DNA from: an uncultured Pelagibacteraceae bacterium
GTDB taxonomy: Bacteria; Pseudomonadota; Alphaproteobacteria; Pelagibacterales; Pelagibacteraceae
Direction: 5' to 3'
Length of the DNA: 64,000 nucleotides
Assembly (NCBI GenBank): GCA_902576115.1
Contig: CACGUE010000002.1
Span: 62,001 to 126,000, forward strand
Shown here: positions 26,007 to 34,063 of the stretch, piece by piece
How positions within the stretch are numbered: the stretch's first letter is position 1
Layout of the letters: each line of letters begins with the position of its first letter
Program-made: the position numbers and the translations under genes
Notes under the pieces: model-generated
What the model saw: the letters and a program-made list of their open reading frames with translations, nothing else
What the model was told of the DNA's origin: nothing
Database searches by the model: none

Positions 26007-26912
26007 ATGCCTGATTTAAAAAATCCTAAAGTAGCTATTCCAATTGTTTTATTTGCAGGCATACTTTGGTCATTTGGACCATATGTTGTAAGACATATAG
26101 ACCAACCCGAAACTGTCCCTTGGCAATACTTGTTTGCAAGAGGCATTGTTATTTTTTTATTGCTGAATGTTTACTTATTTCTGGAAGAAGGAATTTCATT
26201 TTATAAAAATTATTTTAAAATTGGGATATCTGGAATTATAGGTGGTGTCGGTTTAGGAACAGCAATGATAACTTTTATTTGGTCAATTACTAACACGACA
26301 GCAGCAGTAACTTTATTATGTTTAGCTGCAATGCCTTTTATAACCGCGCTACTTGGTTTTCTATTTTTGAAAGAAAAAATTTCAATCACAGTTTGGATAT
26401 CAATTTTAGTCGCTGCATTTGGTATAATAGTAATGGCCTACGGTAATACCGAAGAAAATTCTTTAATGGGTCTAATTTTTGGATTAGTATCTGCACTAGG
26501 TTTTTCAATTTTTTCAGTAAGTCTGAGATGGAGAAAACAAACTCCTAAGTTTACAACTGTTGCTATAGCAGGATTATTTTGTTTTTTATTTTCAACAGTT
26601 ATGCTTTTAAATAACGATGCAAATTTCTTATCTTCAAATAAAAATGAAGCATTATTTGCCACTCATGGAACACTTGTGTGCATGGGCTTAATTCTTTATT
26701 CAATTGGGTCTAAACATATTCCTGCAGCTGATTTAACGCTATTGTCTTTGACTGAAGTAATAGGAGGAATATTTTGGGTTTGGCTGCCATGGCTTGGAAT
26801 AAATGAAATTCCTTCAACTAATACAATCATTGGTGGCTTCTTTATTTTTTTAGCTATTTTTTATTATAGTATGATAATGCAATCTAATAGAAGATTTATT
26901 GGATTAAATTAA
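26007..26912 (+). CDS. EamA/DMT-family transporter (paralogue 2)
   Basis: 301 residues, about ten hydrophobic helices in two EamA repeats (first with PWQYLFARGIVIFLL and TNTTAAVTLLCLAAMPFITALLG, second with LTLLSLTEVIGGIFWVWLPWLG). Probably a metabolite exporter. It precedes an amidinotransferase gene by 6 nt and an aldolase gene beyond that, so its substrate may be a guanidino compound or an amino acid. Typical length for the family. Confidence 0.88.
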   Translation: MPDLKNPKVAIPIVLFAGILWSFGPYVVRHIDQPETVPWQYLFARGIVIFLLLNVYLFLEEGISFYKNYFKIGISGIIGGVGLGTAMITFIWSITNTTAAVTLLCLAAMPFITALLGFLFLKEKISITVWISILVAAFGIIVMAYGNTEENSLMGLIFGLVSALGFSIFSVSLRWRKQTPKFTTVAIAGLFCFLFSTVMLLNNDANFLSSNKNEALFATHGTLVCMGLILYSIGSKHIPAADLTLLSLTEVIGGIFWVWLPWLGINEIPSTNTIIGGFFIFLAIFYYSMIMQSNRRFIGLN

Positions 26913-26918
26913 TTTTAC

Positions 26919-28034
26919 ATGGTTCAAAATAATAAGATTGTTAATAGTTGGAATGAATGGGATCCATTAAAACATGTAATTGTTGGAAGAGCAGATGGTA
27001 CTTGTATTCCAGCACCTGAACCTGCTTTAGATGCTAAAGTTCCAGAAGACTCTGATATGCGAGGAACTTATGGTCCAAGAACTAAGGACACTGTCGATAA
27101 AGCTAATGAACTATTAGATAACTTTTCAAATTTGCTTGAAAAAAGGGGAATAAAAGTTGATAGACCAACACCTTTAGATTTTAATCAACCAACATCAACT
27201 CCTGACTGGAAAGCCGAAACTATGTTTGGATGTATGCCACCTCGAGATGTTTTGTTAACTGTGGGAAATGAAATATTAGAAGCTACAATGAGCTACAGGT
27301 GCAGATGGTTTGAGTACCTATGTTACAGACCATTATTAAAAGACTATTATAATAAAGATCCAAATATGAGACATGAGTCAGCGCCAAAACCCAGATTAAC
27401 AGATGCCGATTATAGAAAAGATTATTTATCAGATAAAATTGGTGTAACTAAAAGACTTGAATGGACAGAAAATAAATACTTTGTCACAACCGAGGAAGAG
27501 CCATTATTTGATGCCGCAGATATTTTAAGATTTGGAAAGGATTTGGTTGTACAACACGGATTTACAACTAACTTAAAAGGAATTGATTGGATAAAAAGAC
27601 ATTTTAAGGATCATAGAGTTCATGCTTTAAATTTCCCAGGCGATCCTTATCCAATTCATATTGATGCAACCTTTACCCCAATTAAAGAAGGGTTAATTAT
27701 TAATAATCCACAACGAAGACTTCCAAAAGAACAAAGAAAATTATTTGAAGATAATGGATGGGAAATTATTGATGCTGCACAACCTGCTCATAATACCCCA
27801 CCACCACTTTGTTACTCTTCAGTATGGCTATCAATGAATGTTTTAGTTCTTGACCCTAAAACTGTATGCGTTGAAAAAAGTGAAAAATATCAAGCTGAAC
27901 AGTTAGATAAATTAGGTATGGAAGTTATCCCTGTAGAATTGAGAGATGCATATGCTTTTGGTGGAGGCCTTCATTGTTGTACAGCCGATGTTTATAGAGA
28001 AGGTACTTTAAAAGATTATTTTCCAAAACAATAA
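26919..28034 (+). CDS. Glycine amidinotransferase-like enzyme (AGAT family)
   Basis: 371 residues. The catalytic triad of arginine:glycine amidinotransferase is complete: Asp201 in EPLFDAADILRFG, His248 in HIDATFTPI and the nucleophile Cys353 in FGGGLHCCTADVYREG. The family moves an amidino group from arginine to an amine acceptor; with glycine it makes guanidinoacetate and ornithine. Other acceptors (lysine, inosamine, cyclic amines) are possible. It sits between an EamA exporter (6 nt) and a threonine-aldolase-like gene (1 nt). I know of no creatine pathway gene nearby, so the fate of the product is unknown. Confidence 0.9.
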   Translation: MVQNNKIVNSWNEWDPLKHVIVGRADGTCIPAPEPALDAKVPEDSDMRGTYGPRTKDTVDKANELLDNFSNLLEKRGIKVDRPTPLDFNQPTSTPDWKAETMFGCMPPRDVLLTVGNEILEATMSYRCRWFEYLCYRPLLKDYYNKDPNMRHESAPKPRLTDADYRKDYLSDKIGVTKRLEWTENKYFVTTEEEPLFDAADILRFGKDLVVQHGFTTNLKGIDWIKRHFKDHRVHALNFPGDPYPIHIDATFTPIKEGLIINNPQRRLPKEQRKLFEDNGWEIIDAAQPAHNTPPPLCYSSVWLSMNVLVLDPKTVCVEKSEKYQAEQLDKLGMEVIPVELRDAYAFGGGLHCCTADVYREGTLKDYFPKQ

Positions 28035-28035
28035 A

Positions 28036-29085
28036 ATGAACGCAAAAATTAATACAAAACGTAAAAGAGTAAAATTTGCTTCAGACAATGTGACAGGAGC
28101 TTGTCCAGAAGTTTTGGATGCAATTATCAAAGCAAATGATGGTATTGCTCCTCCGTATGGTAACGATGAAATTTCAGGTGTGTTACAAGAAAAATTTTCT
28201 AAAATTTTCGAAAAGGATGTAATTGTTTACCCCACAGCATCAGGAACTGCATCAAATGCTTTAGCAATTTCTGCTATTTCTCCATCATTTGGAAATATTT
28301 ATTGCCATAAATTTTCTCATATCAATGTTGATGAGTGTGGAGCCCCTGAATTTTATACAGGTGGAGCAAAACTTGTTCCATTAAACGGTAAAGACGGCAA
28401 AATAACAGTTGATGAGCTAAATGATAATATTGGAGGGTTTGGAATTGTGCATCATACTCAACCATCTATTGTTAGCATAACTCAAGCAACAGAAACTGGT
28501 GAAGTTTATACTTTAGATCAAATTAGAAATATCTCTGAAATTGCACATAAAAAAAAATTAAAAGTACATATGGATGGTGCTAGGTTCGCTAATGCGCTTG
28601 TTTCACTTGATGTTACACCTGCAGAAATGACATGGAAATCAGGAATTGACATATTATCTTTTGGGGCAACGAAGAACGGATGTATAGCAGCTGAAGCAAT
28701 TATTATATTTAATAAGGAATTAGTTGGCAATTTACCTTTTTTGTTAAAAAGATCCGGTCATCTATTGTCTAAAATGCGTTTTGTTTCTGCACAATTAGAT
28801 GGATATATCTCAAATGATGTTTGGTTAAAAAATGCAAGACATGCAAATCTGATGGCAAAAAAATTAAGCGATGGTTTAGTTTCTAATAATCAAGTTAAAC
28901 TTGAATATCCAACTGAGGCAAATGAAGTTTTTGTTAAACTGCCAAAAAAGATGGTTGAGCATTTAAATACAGAGGAATATATGATGAGCAATGAGGAATT
29001 AGGCGGTAAGACGGTTAGACTTGTTACAGCTTGGAATACTAAAAGTAGTGAAGTAGAAGAGTTTCTAAAAACTATATCTAATTAA
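28036..29085 (+). CDS. ltaE: Low-specificity threonine aldolase family (beta-eliminating lyase) protein
   Basis: 349 residues. A PLP-dependent fold type I enzyme: SDNVTGACPEVLDAI at the N-terminus, PTASGTASNALAISAISP, VHMDGARFANALVSL and the cofactor lysine in SFGATKNGCIAAEAI. The family cleaves L-threonine or L-allo-threonine to glycine and acetaldehyde. Together with the amidinotransferase it would supply glycine, or it may act on a hydroxylated beta-amino acid instead. Start 1 nt after the preceding stop. Its 3' end overlaps the opposing 75-residue gene by 4 nt. Confidence 0.85.
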   Translation: MNAKINTKRKRVKFASDNVTGACPEVLDAIIKANDGIAPPYGNDEISGVLQEKFSKIFEKDVIVYPTASGTASNALAISAISPSFGNIYCHKFSHINVDECGAPEFYTGGAKLVPLNGKDGKITVDELNDNIGGFGIVHHTQPSIVSITQATETGEVYTLDQIRNISEIAHKKKLKVHMDGARFANALVSLDVTPAEMTWKSGIDILSFGATKNGCIAAEAIIIFNKELVGNLPFLLKRSGHLLSKMRFVSAQLDGYISNDVWLKNARHANLMAKKLSDGLVSNNQVKLEYPTEANEVFVKLPKKMVEHLNTEEYMMSNEELGGKTVRLVTAWNTKSSEVEEFLKTISN

Positions 29086-29309
29086 CTAGGATTTTCTTTC
29101 AAAAATTTAATATAATTGATTACTTCATCAAATTTGTCATCAGGAATATCTTTATAAGTAGAATTAAATTTGTTTTTTACACATATTGCTACATGAGCAT
29201 ATGGATTTCTTCCTTTTGGATGATTTGGGTGATCAGGAAGTTGACCATCCAAATAATCGCCAGCTTCCTGAATAAATTTCCAGAGTTTACTTGTATTTTC
29301 CTTGTTCAT
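29082..29309 (-). CDS. Small conserved-looking protein of unknown function
   Basis: 75 residues, soluble and charged, no signal peptide or membrane helix. It has a proline/histidine-rich middle (DHPNHPKGRNPYAHVA) flanked by predicted helices, one of them EVINYIKFLKENP at the C-terminus. No domain recognised. It is on the minus strand, downstream of sodB with a 43-nt gap, and so may be cotranscribed with it. Compact fit to neighbours and lack of an alternative frame support it as a real gene. Confidence 0.6.
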   Translation of the reverse strand: MNKENTSKLWKFIQEAGDYLDGQLPDHPNHPKGRNPYAHVAICVKNKFNSTYKDIPDDKFDEVINYIKFLKENPS

Positions 29310-29352
29310 ACTGCTTCAAACTTTGTTTTATCTCAAAAAGTTCTAGGATTAA

Positions 29353-29946
29353 TTAGATTAATAGAGATTCAACAAATTCCCAATCTATAAGATTATCAAC
29401 AAATTTATCTAAATATTCAGGTCTTCTATTTCTATAATCAATGTAATATGAATGTTCCCAGACATCACAACCAAGTATTGGTTTTAAGTTATCAATTAAA
29501 GGATTAGCAGCATTAGCTGTTTTTGTAACGACCAATTTATCATTATTTAAAGATAACCAACACCAACCTGATCCAAATTGAGTTATACCTGCTTGTTTAA
29601 ATTGATCTTTAAATTTTTCAACACTTCCAAAATCTTCTACAATTTTTTTCTCAAGTTTTGACGGAATATTCCCACCACCTTTTGGCTTCATGCACTTCCA
29701 AAAAAGATTATGGTTCCAATGCTGGCTTGCATTATTAAATATTCCAGCTTTTGAGTTATCTTTTGAGCTTTTAACAATTATATCTTCCAATGACATTTCA
29801 GCCATGTCCGTATCTTTTATAAAATTGTTAAGATTTGTTATGTAGGTTTGATGATGTTTTCCATGATGTAATTCTAATGTTTCTTGTGACATTATTGGAG
29901 ACAAAGCATCATTAGAATAATCTAGTTTTGGTAATTCAAATCTCAT
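29353..29946 (-). CDS. sodB: Superoxide dismutase, Fe/Mn family
   Basis: 197 residues. Converts superoxide to hydrogen peroxide and oxygen in the cytoplasm. The metal ligands appear as His in LELHHGKHHQTY, His in SQHWNHNLFW, and Asp and His in DVWEHSYYIDYRN. GGGNIPSKL and GSGWCWLSL are also conserved. The residue pattern resembles the iron form; Fe versus Mn use cannot be settled by eye. A 14-bp perfect palindrome lies upstream of the start. Confidence 0.95.
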   Translation of the reverse strand: MRFELPKLDYSNDALSPIMSQETLELHHGKHHQTYITNLNNFIKDTDMAEMSLEDIIVKSSKDNSKAGIFNNASQHWNHNLFWKCMKPKGGGNIPSKLEKKIVEDFGSVEKFKDQFKQAGITQFGSGWCWLSLNNDKLVVTKTANAANPLIDNLKPILGCDVWEHSYYIDYRNRRPEYLDKFVDNLIDWEFVESLLI

Positions 29947-29977
29947 AGTTATTTTTTATAATATTTTCTTGTAAATA

Positions 29978-29991
29978 AACTTAATTAAGTT
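29978..29991. promoter_or_regulatory. Perfect palindrome upstream of sodB
   Basis: AACTTAATTAAGTT is perfectly self-complementary over 14 bp and lies 32-45 nt before the sodB start on the minus strand, in the 64-nt gap before the next gene. It could be an operator for an iron- or redox-responsive regulator, though it does not match a consensus I can name. AT-rich genomes give such palindromes by chance. Confidence 0.3.
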
Positions 29992-30010
29992 GACGCAATT
30001 AAATACAAAA

Positions 30011-30196
30011 TTAGTTTTCTAAAGCGTTTTCTTCTCTCATAAGAATAGGTCGACCATCTTGAGCAGTGTTTAAAGGTATAATCTTACCATTATATCTTGC
30101 GCATAACGTAGGTGCACTTCTCACCTGTTCTCCCAAATTTACTTCTAAATCTGCTATAACTAATTCAACACCTTTCAATATACTCAATATCTTCAT
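30011..30196 (-). CDS. Small protein of unknown function (61 residues)
   Basis: 61 residues. The start is well supported by GGAGG at 30201-30205, four nt before the ATG, one of the best ribosome-binding sites in the window. The N-terminus alternates hydrophobic residues (LSILKGVELVIADLEV) and the C-terminus holds IIPLNTAQDGRPILMREE; there is no signal peptide. It lies 12 nt after msrB on the same strand and upstream of sodB, so it belongs to the oxidative-stress group by position only. No family recognised. Confidence 0.65.
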   Translation of the reverse strand: MKILSILKGVELVIADLEVNLGEQVRSAPTLCARYNGKIIPLNTAQDGRPILMREENALEN

Positions 30197-30208
30197 TATT
30201 CCTCCGTT

Positions 30209-30667
30209 TTATGATGATGGCTTAAATATTAAACACAAGCCGTTATTACAATATCTCTTTCCTGTCGATCCAGGACCGTCTTCAAAGACATGTCCGTGAT
30301 GAGCACCACATTTTGCACAATGGTATTCAATTCTTTTCATGCCAAAGCTGTAATCAACCTTAGTTTTAAAAGCTCCTGGAAGTGCCTCTGTAAATGATGG
30401 CCAACCAGTTCCACTATCAAATTTCGAGCTAGACTTAAATAGTTTAGCTCCACAATTTGCACAGTGATAAAAACCTTCTCTTTTCTCGTAATTAAGAGGG
30501 CTTGAGAATGGTCGTTCGGTTGCTTCCTCAAACATTATTTTTTTTTGGGCTTCTGTTAAATTTTGATTAATTATTTTTTTGGTTTCAGCTAATGAAATTT
30601 TGTATGGAAAAATACTGTATAATAATGATCCAAATATAGATAATTTTATAAATTTTCTTTTGTTCAT
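30209..30667 (-). CDS. msrB: Peptide methionine-R-sulfoxide reductase, probably exported
   Basis: 152 residues. Reduces the R epimer of methionine sulfoxide. Zinc ligands are Cys69/Cys72 (CANC) and Cys117/Cys120 (CAKC); the catalytic cysteine is Cys140 in KRYCNNG. SGTGWPSF and CGAHHGHVFEDGP are conserved. Residues 1-28 are a basic-then-hydrophobic signal sequence, so it is probably periplasmic or membrane-anchored. It complements the exported MsrA at 23148. A second cysteine in NNGLC may act as resolving thiol. Confidence 0.94.
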   Translation of the reverse strand: MNKRKFIKLSIFGSLLYSIFPYKISLAETKKIINQNLTEAQKKIMFEEATERPFSSPLNYEKREGFYHCANCGAKLFKSSSKFDSGTGWPSFTEALPGAFKTKVDYSFGMKRIEYHCAKCGAHHGHVFEDGPGSTGKRYCNNGLCLIFKPSS

Positions 30668-30732
30668 AACTTTCTTAATAGATCAATATTACTTTATTTG
30701 AATGAGATATTTTGACAGTTTCGATTTTAAAT

Positions 30733-30761
30733 TGGTAGCTCCATAATTAATGAAGCTACCA
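30733..30761 (-). terminator. Hairpin after the GYD gene
   Basis: TGGTAGCT (30733-30740) pairs perfectly with AGCTACCA (30754-30761); after one mismatch the helix continues with CAT/ATG around a 5-nt loop. It lies directly after the stop of the GYD gene on the minus strand and is followed on that strand by only a weak T-rich stretch. It probably ends the short GYD transcript before msrB. Confidence 0.55.
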
Positions 30762-30767
30762 GTAAGA

Positions 30768-31091
30768 TTATTGTCCAGGCACTTTATAGCCACTTGATAC
30801 TTTTGTTGCATGATTTGCAATTTCATTCATTGGTGTTTCCTCAAAAATGGCGATATTTTTAAGTGCACCACTTCCCTCAGTAGCCATTTTTATAGCAGCC
30901 ATTTGCTCAAATGTGCCATGGGTTTCAACTATAAAGTCATAGGGTCCTCTTAAATATGTATAAGATTTCATTTCAGCACCAACACTTTCAGAACACTTTC
31001 TAGCAACCTCAGATCTATCTGATCCAGGATCTTTTAAAAAACCTGCAAATGCTTTCTCTGTAAAATTTCCCATTAAAAAAAATTTAGCCAT
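30768..31091 (-). CDS. GYD-domain protein
   Basis: 107 residues. It has the ferredoxin-like alpha/beta pattern of GYD proteins: an N-terminal strand FFLMGNFTEKAF, the helix with SEVARKCSESVGAEMK, then TYLRGPYDFIVETHG (the GYD equivalent is GPYD), and a C-terminal helix. Function of the family is unknown; members are cytoplasmic and often expressed in stress or C1 metabolism contexts. It is monocistronic: an extended -10 promoter upstream, GGAGG five nt before the ATG, and a hairpin after the stop, the best-defined transcription unit in the window. Confidence 0.85.
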   Translation of the reverse strand: MAKFFLMGNFTEKAFAGFLKDPGSDRSEVARKCSESVGAEMKSYTYLRGPYDFIVETHGTFEQMAAIKMATEGSGALKNIAIFEETPMNEIANHATKVSSGYKVPGQ

Positions 31092-31110
31092 AGATACCTC
31101 CTTTAAATGT

Positions 31111-31119
31111 ATTATAGCA
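31111..31119 (-). promoter_or_regulatory. Extended -10 promoter of the GYD gene
   Basis: On the minus strand the sequence reads TGCTATAAT, a perfect extended -10 element (TGN plus TATAAT). No good -35 hexamer is seen at 17 nt, which extended -10 promoters do not need. Transcription would start near 31104, giving a leader of about 14 nt that still contains the GGAGG ribosome-binding site at 31097-31101. Confidence 0.6.
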
Positions 31120-31161
31120 CTTAAATAATTTTTTTTAATATTTTATTGATTTATAAAAAAT

Positions 31162-31818
31162 TTATTCTCTTCCAATTTCTAATAATTGTGGTGGTTCAAA
31201 TACTCCACTTTGTATTGCACTGTTTGATATATTTATCATGGATTTGGCAACTATTTCTGCATTTATCGATTTATATTTTTTTAAATCTCCAACTAAAATT
31301 GGCGATATACATTTCATGGCGAAAATACCTATTTTTTCTCCCAATCTTTCCTCTATTCTTTTTCCAATTAAAAATGAAGGTCTAATTACAATAAATTTTT
31401 TAAAGTTTAGTTTTCTTAATTCTTCTTCAGCCATACCTTTATTTTTTAGATACAAATTTGTTTTTTTTGAACTGGCACCCAATGAAGAAATATAAGTAAA
31501 ATTTTGTACATTATTATCGCTACAAATTTTTCCAATTGTTACAGGTAAATTGTACTCGGTGTTTATATAATCTTGTTTGTTAGGCGTTTTTTTTCTTGTA
31601 GTTCCAATACAAAAAAAACAATCATCGCCTTTTATTTCTGACTTAATATTTTCTAATTTTGTAAAATTTGTTTGAATAACTTCTATTTTAGGATCAATTT
31701 TTGAAGTAGAAGATCTTACAAAAACCTTAATTTTTTTGTATTTTTGATCATTAGCTAACAGTTTAAGTAATATTCCACCAATTAATCCAGTTGAACCAAA
31801 TATTAATGCTGTTTTCAT
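31162..31818 (-). CDS. Atypical SDR / NAD(P)-binding protein (HTATIP2-like)
   Basis: 218 residues with an N-terminal Rossmann motif FGSTGLIGGILLKLL and the atypical-SDR features CFFCIGTTRKK, YISSLGASS and LYLKNKGMAEEEL (YxxxK-like Lys), then IRPSFLIG. Relatives are the TIP30/HTATIP2-like and NmrA-like reductases, often annotated as oxidoreductases of unknown substrate. It follows the MFS gene on the same strand by 15 nt. Confidence 0.82.
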   Translation of the reverse strand: MKTALIFGSTGLIGGILLKLLANDQKYKKIKVFVRSSTSKIDPKIEVIQTNFTKLENIKSEIKGDDCFFCIGTTRKKTPNKQDYINTEYNLPVTIGKICSDNNVQNFTYISSLGASSKKTNLYLKNKGMAEEELRKLNFKKFIVIRPSFLIGKRIEERLGEKIGIFAMKCISPILVGDLKKYKSINAEIVAKSMINISNSAIQSGVFEPPQLLEIGRE

Positions 31819-31833
31819 AATTTTGAACTTACA

Positions 31834-33126
31834 CTAAATTTTCTTAAATTCGTTTAAATTATTTGGTTCATCTATTGGTTCAGTTGAAGGATTAAGTTCT
31901 ATACCGGCTGGAGTTATCGTTTGTGGCATAGGTGCAAATTGTGAATCTGGGTTATCTCCAGACTCTCTAATTTGCATTCTATATATTCCAAATAAACCAA
32001 TAAACGAATGAAATATAATTAAGAAAATAAAAAATCCATTTTCTCCTAAAAATTCCATAAATAATGAGCACATAAAAGGACCGCAAATTGCACCAAGTCC
32101 AAAGACAAATTGTAATCCTGCTCCTGCTGCTACAAATTTTTCTTTTGGTATAAAATCATTTGTGTGTGCAAAAATTAATGCAAACATTGGTAGACTACAA
32201 AAAGAAAAACACATTATACAGATATAAAAAAATATTTTTGATGTAGCTAAACCTGCAGGCATATACATTTGACCCGAGGAAATAATCGCCAAAAAACAAA
32301 ATAAAGCTGCTCCAAATGTTGTATAAATAATTACAATTCTTCTATCTAAAACATCTGATAATTTTCCTATTGGCCATTGAGACATAGCTCCGGATATAGC
32401 AAATAAAAAGGTTACTATTGATACTTCTAAAATACTAAAATTCATCGATGTAGCATAAACTGCAATTAATGAGAAAACAGCTGAATGGGATATTCCAATT
32501 AAAAAAGAACTTACAACACCAAAAGGCGATGATTTATAAACTTCTTTTAGCTTCATACCTGATATTTTTCTAAAGTTTGGAGCTTTTCTTTTCGTTAATA
32601 ATATTGGAACAAGAGATAATGACATAAATAAAGATATCAGTATAAAAGGTTGAAAGTTTTCTGGTTTACTAAAGTTTATGAAAAACATTCCAATCGCCAT
32701 AGAGGCATACATAACAATCATATAGATAGATAAAACACTACCTCTATTCTTATTTGTAGATCTATCGTTTAACCAGCTTTCAGCAATTGTATAAAGACAA
32801 ACCATGCTAAATCCAGAAATCATTCTAAGCACAAACCACGAAATAGGATTTACAAAAATAGAGTGTAATAAGACCACAATTGAAGTGACAGAAGCAAAAG
32901 CTGCGAATACTCTAATATGCCCAACTCTATGAATTAATGATTGTATAATTTTTGCTCCAATAAAATATCCAACAAAATATCCAGAAAACAAAAAACCTGT
33001 CGATGATAGACCAAAATTTTCTTTAACTGCTCTAACACCTAAAAGAGTACCTTGAAAACCATGAGCGAGCATTATAAATGCCATACCCATAAAGAGAGCC
33101 CAAGAGTTTTTTATAATTTTGTTCAT
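31834..33126 (-). CDS. MFS transporter (YcaD-like)
   Basis: 430 residues, twelve predicted membrane helices. The N-terminal GMAFIMLAHGFQGTLLGVRA and GFLFSGYFVGYFIGAKI segments and the charged loop with GKLSDVLDRRIVIIY after helix 8 are typical of this MFS branch. Substrate unknown. The C-terminal tail is polar and proline-rich (PQTITPAGIELNPS). It precedes the HTATIP2-like gene and follows the EamA gene after a 70-nt gap. Confidence 0.88.
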   Translation of the reverse strand: MNKIIKNSWALFMGMAFIMLAHGFQGTLLGVRAVKENFGLSSTGFLFSGYFVGYFIGAKIIQSLIHRVGHIRVFAAFASVTSIVVLLHSIFVNPISWFVLRMISGFSMVCLYTIAESWLNDRSTNKNRGSVLSIYMIVMYASMAIGMFFINFSKPENFQPFILISLFMSLSLVPILLTKRKAPNFRKISGMKLKEVYKSSPFGVVSSFLIGISHSAVFSLIAVYATSMNFSILEVSIVTFLFAISGAMSQWPIGKLSDVLDRRIVIIYTTFGAALFCFLAIISSGQMYMPAGLATSKIFFYICIMCFSFCSLPMFALIFAHTNDFIPKEKFVAAGAGLQFVFGLGAICGPFMCSLFMEFLGENGFFIFLIIFHSFIGLFGIYRMQIRESGDNPDSQFAPMPQTITPAGIELNPSTEPIDEPNNLNEFKKI

Positions 33127-33196
33127 AAAATTAGCGGTGTTTATGGGCGATCTAATTTTAAATCAAGACAAATTTGTGACAAAAAGAAAAATAATT

Positions 33197-34063
33197 TTAT
33201 TTAGAAGAAGGTTTTAATTTTAGATAAGAGTGAACAGCTATAGTGAAAATAATTACAAGTCCACCAACTATTGTCTCTATACTCGGCTGTTCTTTGATAA
33301 CTAACCAAACCCAAATGGGTCCTAAAATGGTCTCTAGAAGAAAAAACAGATTAACTTCCTCGGCAGGTATAAATCTTGGAGCAATCGTCACCAAAACGAA
33401 TGGTATTGCTACACACAAAATACACATTAAAGGTATATAAATCAGGTCTTTTTCAACTAACTCATAACTTTCAACGAAAAAGAGAGCAAATAGAGCTACT
33501 GTAAGCTTACCGACAACTGCTGAAGGTAGCAAATCTCTATCTTTTGCCGACCTGATTATTACCGCGTTGGTGGCGAGTCCAAAAGCTGTTGTTATACCCA
33601 TAAGATCACCAAATAAGTTACCCATCTCTAGAGAGTCGTAGAATATATATATTACAGCTACTAAGGTAATAGCTATAGCTATCCAAGTCTTCTTATCGGG
33701 AACCTCTTTTAAAAATATTGCACCAAGGATTGCCGAAAGCATGGGTGCCATTGCAATCATTATTAATGTATTTGCTACATTTGTATTTTGGATTGAAATT
33801 ATAAATGTGATGTTACAAATCGAAAAACTTATAATATAAAAAATACCAGCATAACCAACATTCAAAAATGCTTTAATAAAGTTTTTTTTATAAAATATTA
33901 GAAGGCCAATTAATACAGCTACAAATGGTATCGCACCTCTGTAAAATAATAATCCCCAAGTATCTATCGAAGATAATCTTATAAAAAGTGAATCTGGTGT
34001 GATGAACATCACAGCTATAAATGCAAGAGATGATCCTTTTTGCTGATTTGATAAGTTTTTCAA
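33197..34063 (-). CDS. EamA/DMT-family transporter (paralogue 3)
   Basis: 288 residues with two EamA repeats of five helices each; the repeat end LLETILGPIWVWLVIKEQP is characteristic. Its start codon directly follows the gshB stop with no gap, so it is translationally coupled to glutathione synthesis. A natural guess is export of glutathione, a gamma-glutamyl peptide or cysteine; this rests on position only. Confidence 0.87.
   Translation of the reverse strand: MKNLSNQQKGSSLAFIAVMFITPDSLFIRLSSIDTWGLLFYRGAIPFVAVLIGLLIFYKKNFIKAFLNVGYAGIFYIISFSICNITFIISIQNTNVANTLIMIAMAPMLSAILGAIFLKEVPDKKTWIAIAITLVAVIYIFYDSLEMGNLFGDLMGITTAFGLATNAVIIRSAKDRDLLPSAVVGKLTVALFALFFVESYELVEKDLIYIPLMCILCVAIPFVLVTIAPRFIPAEEVNLFFLLETILGPIWVWLVIKEQPSIETIVGGLVIIFTIAVHSYLKLKPSSK

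Noticed and set aside
31146..31385. 79-codon hydrophobic ORF on the plus strand
   Set aside because: Antisense to the HTATIP2-like gene; hydrophobicity is a by-product of AT-rich complement, no ribosome-binding site.
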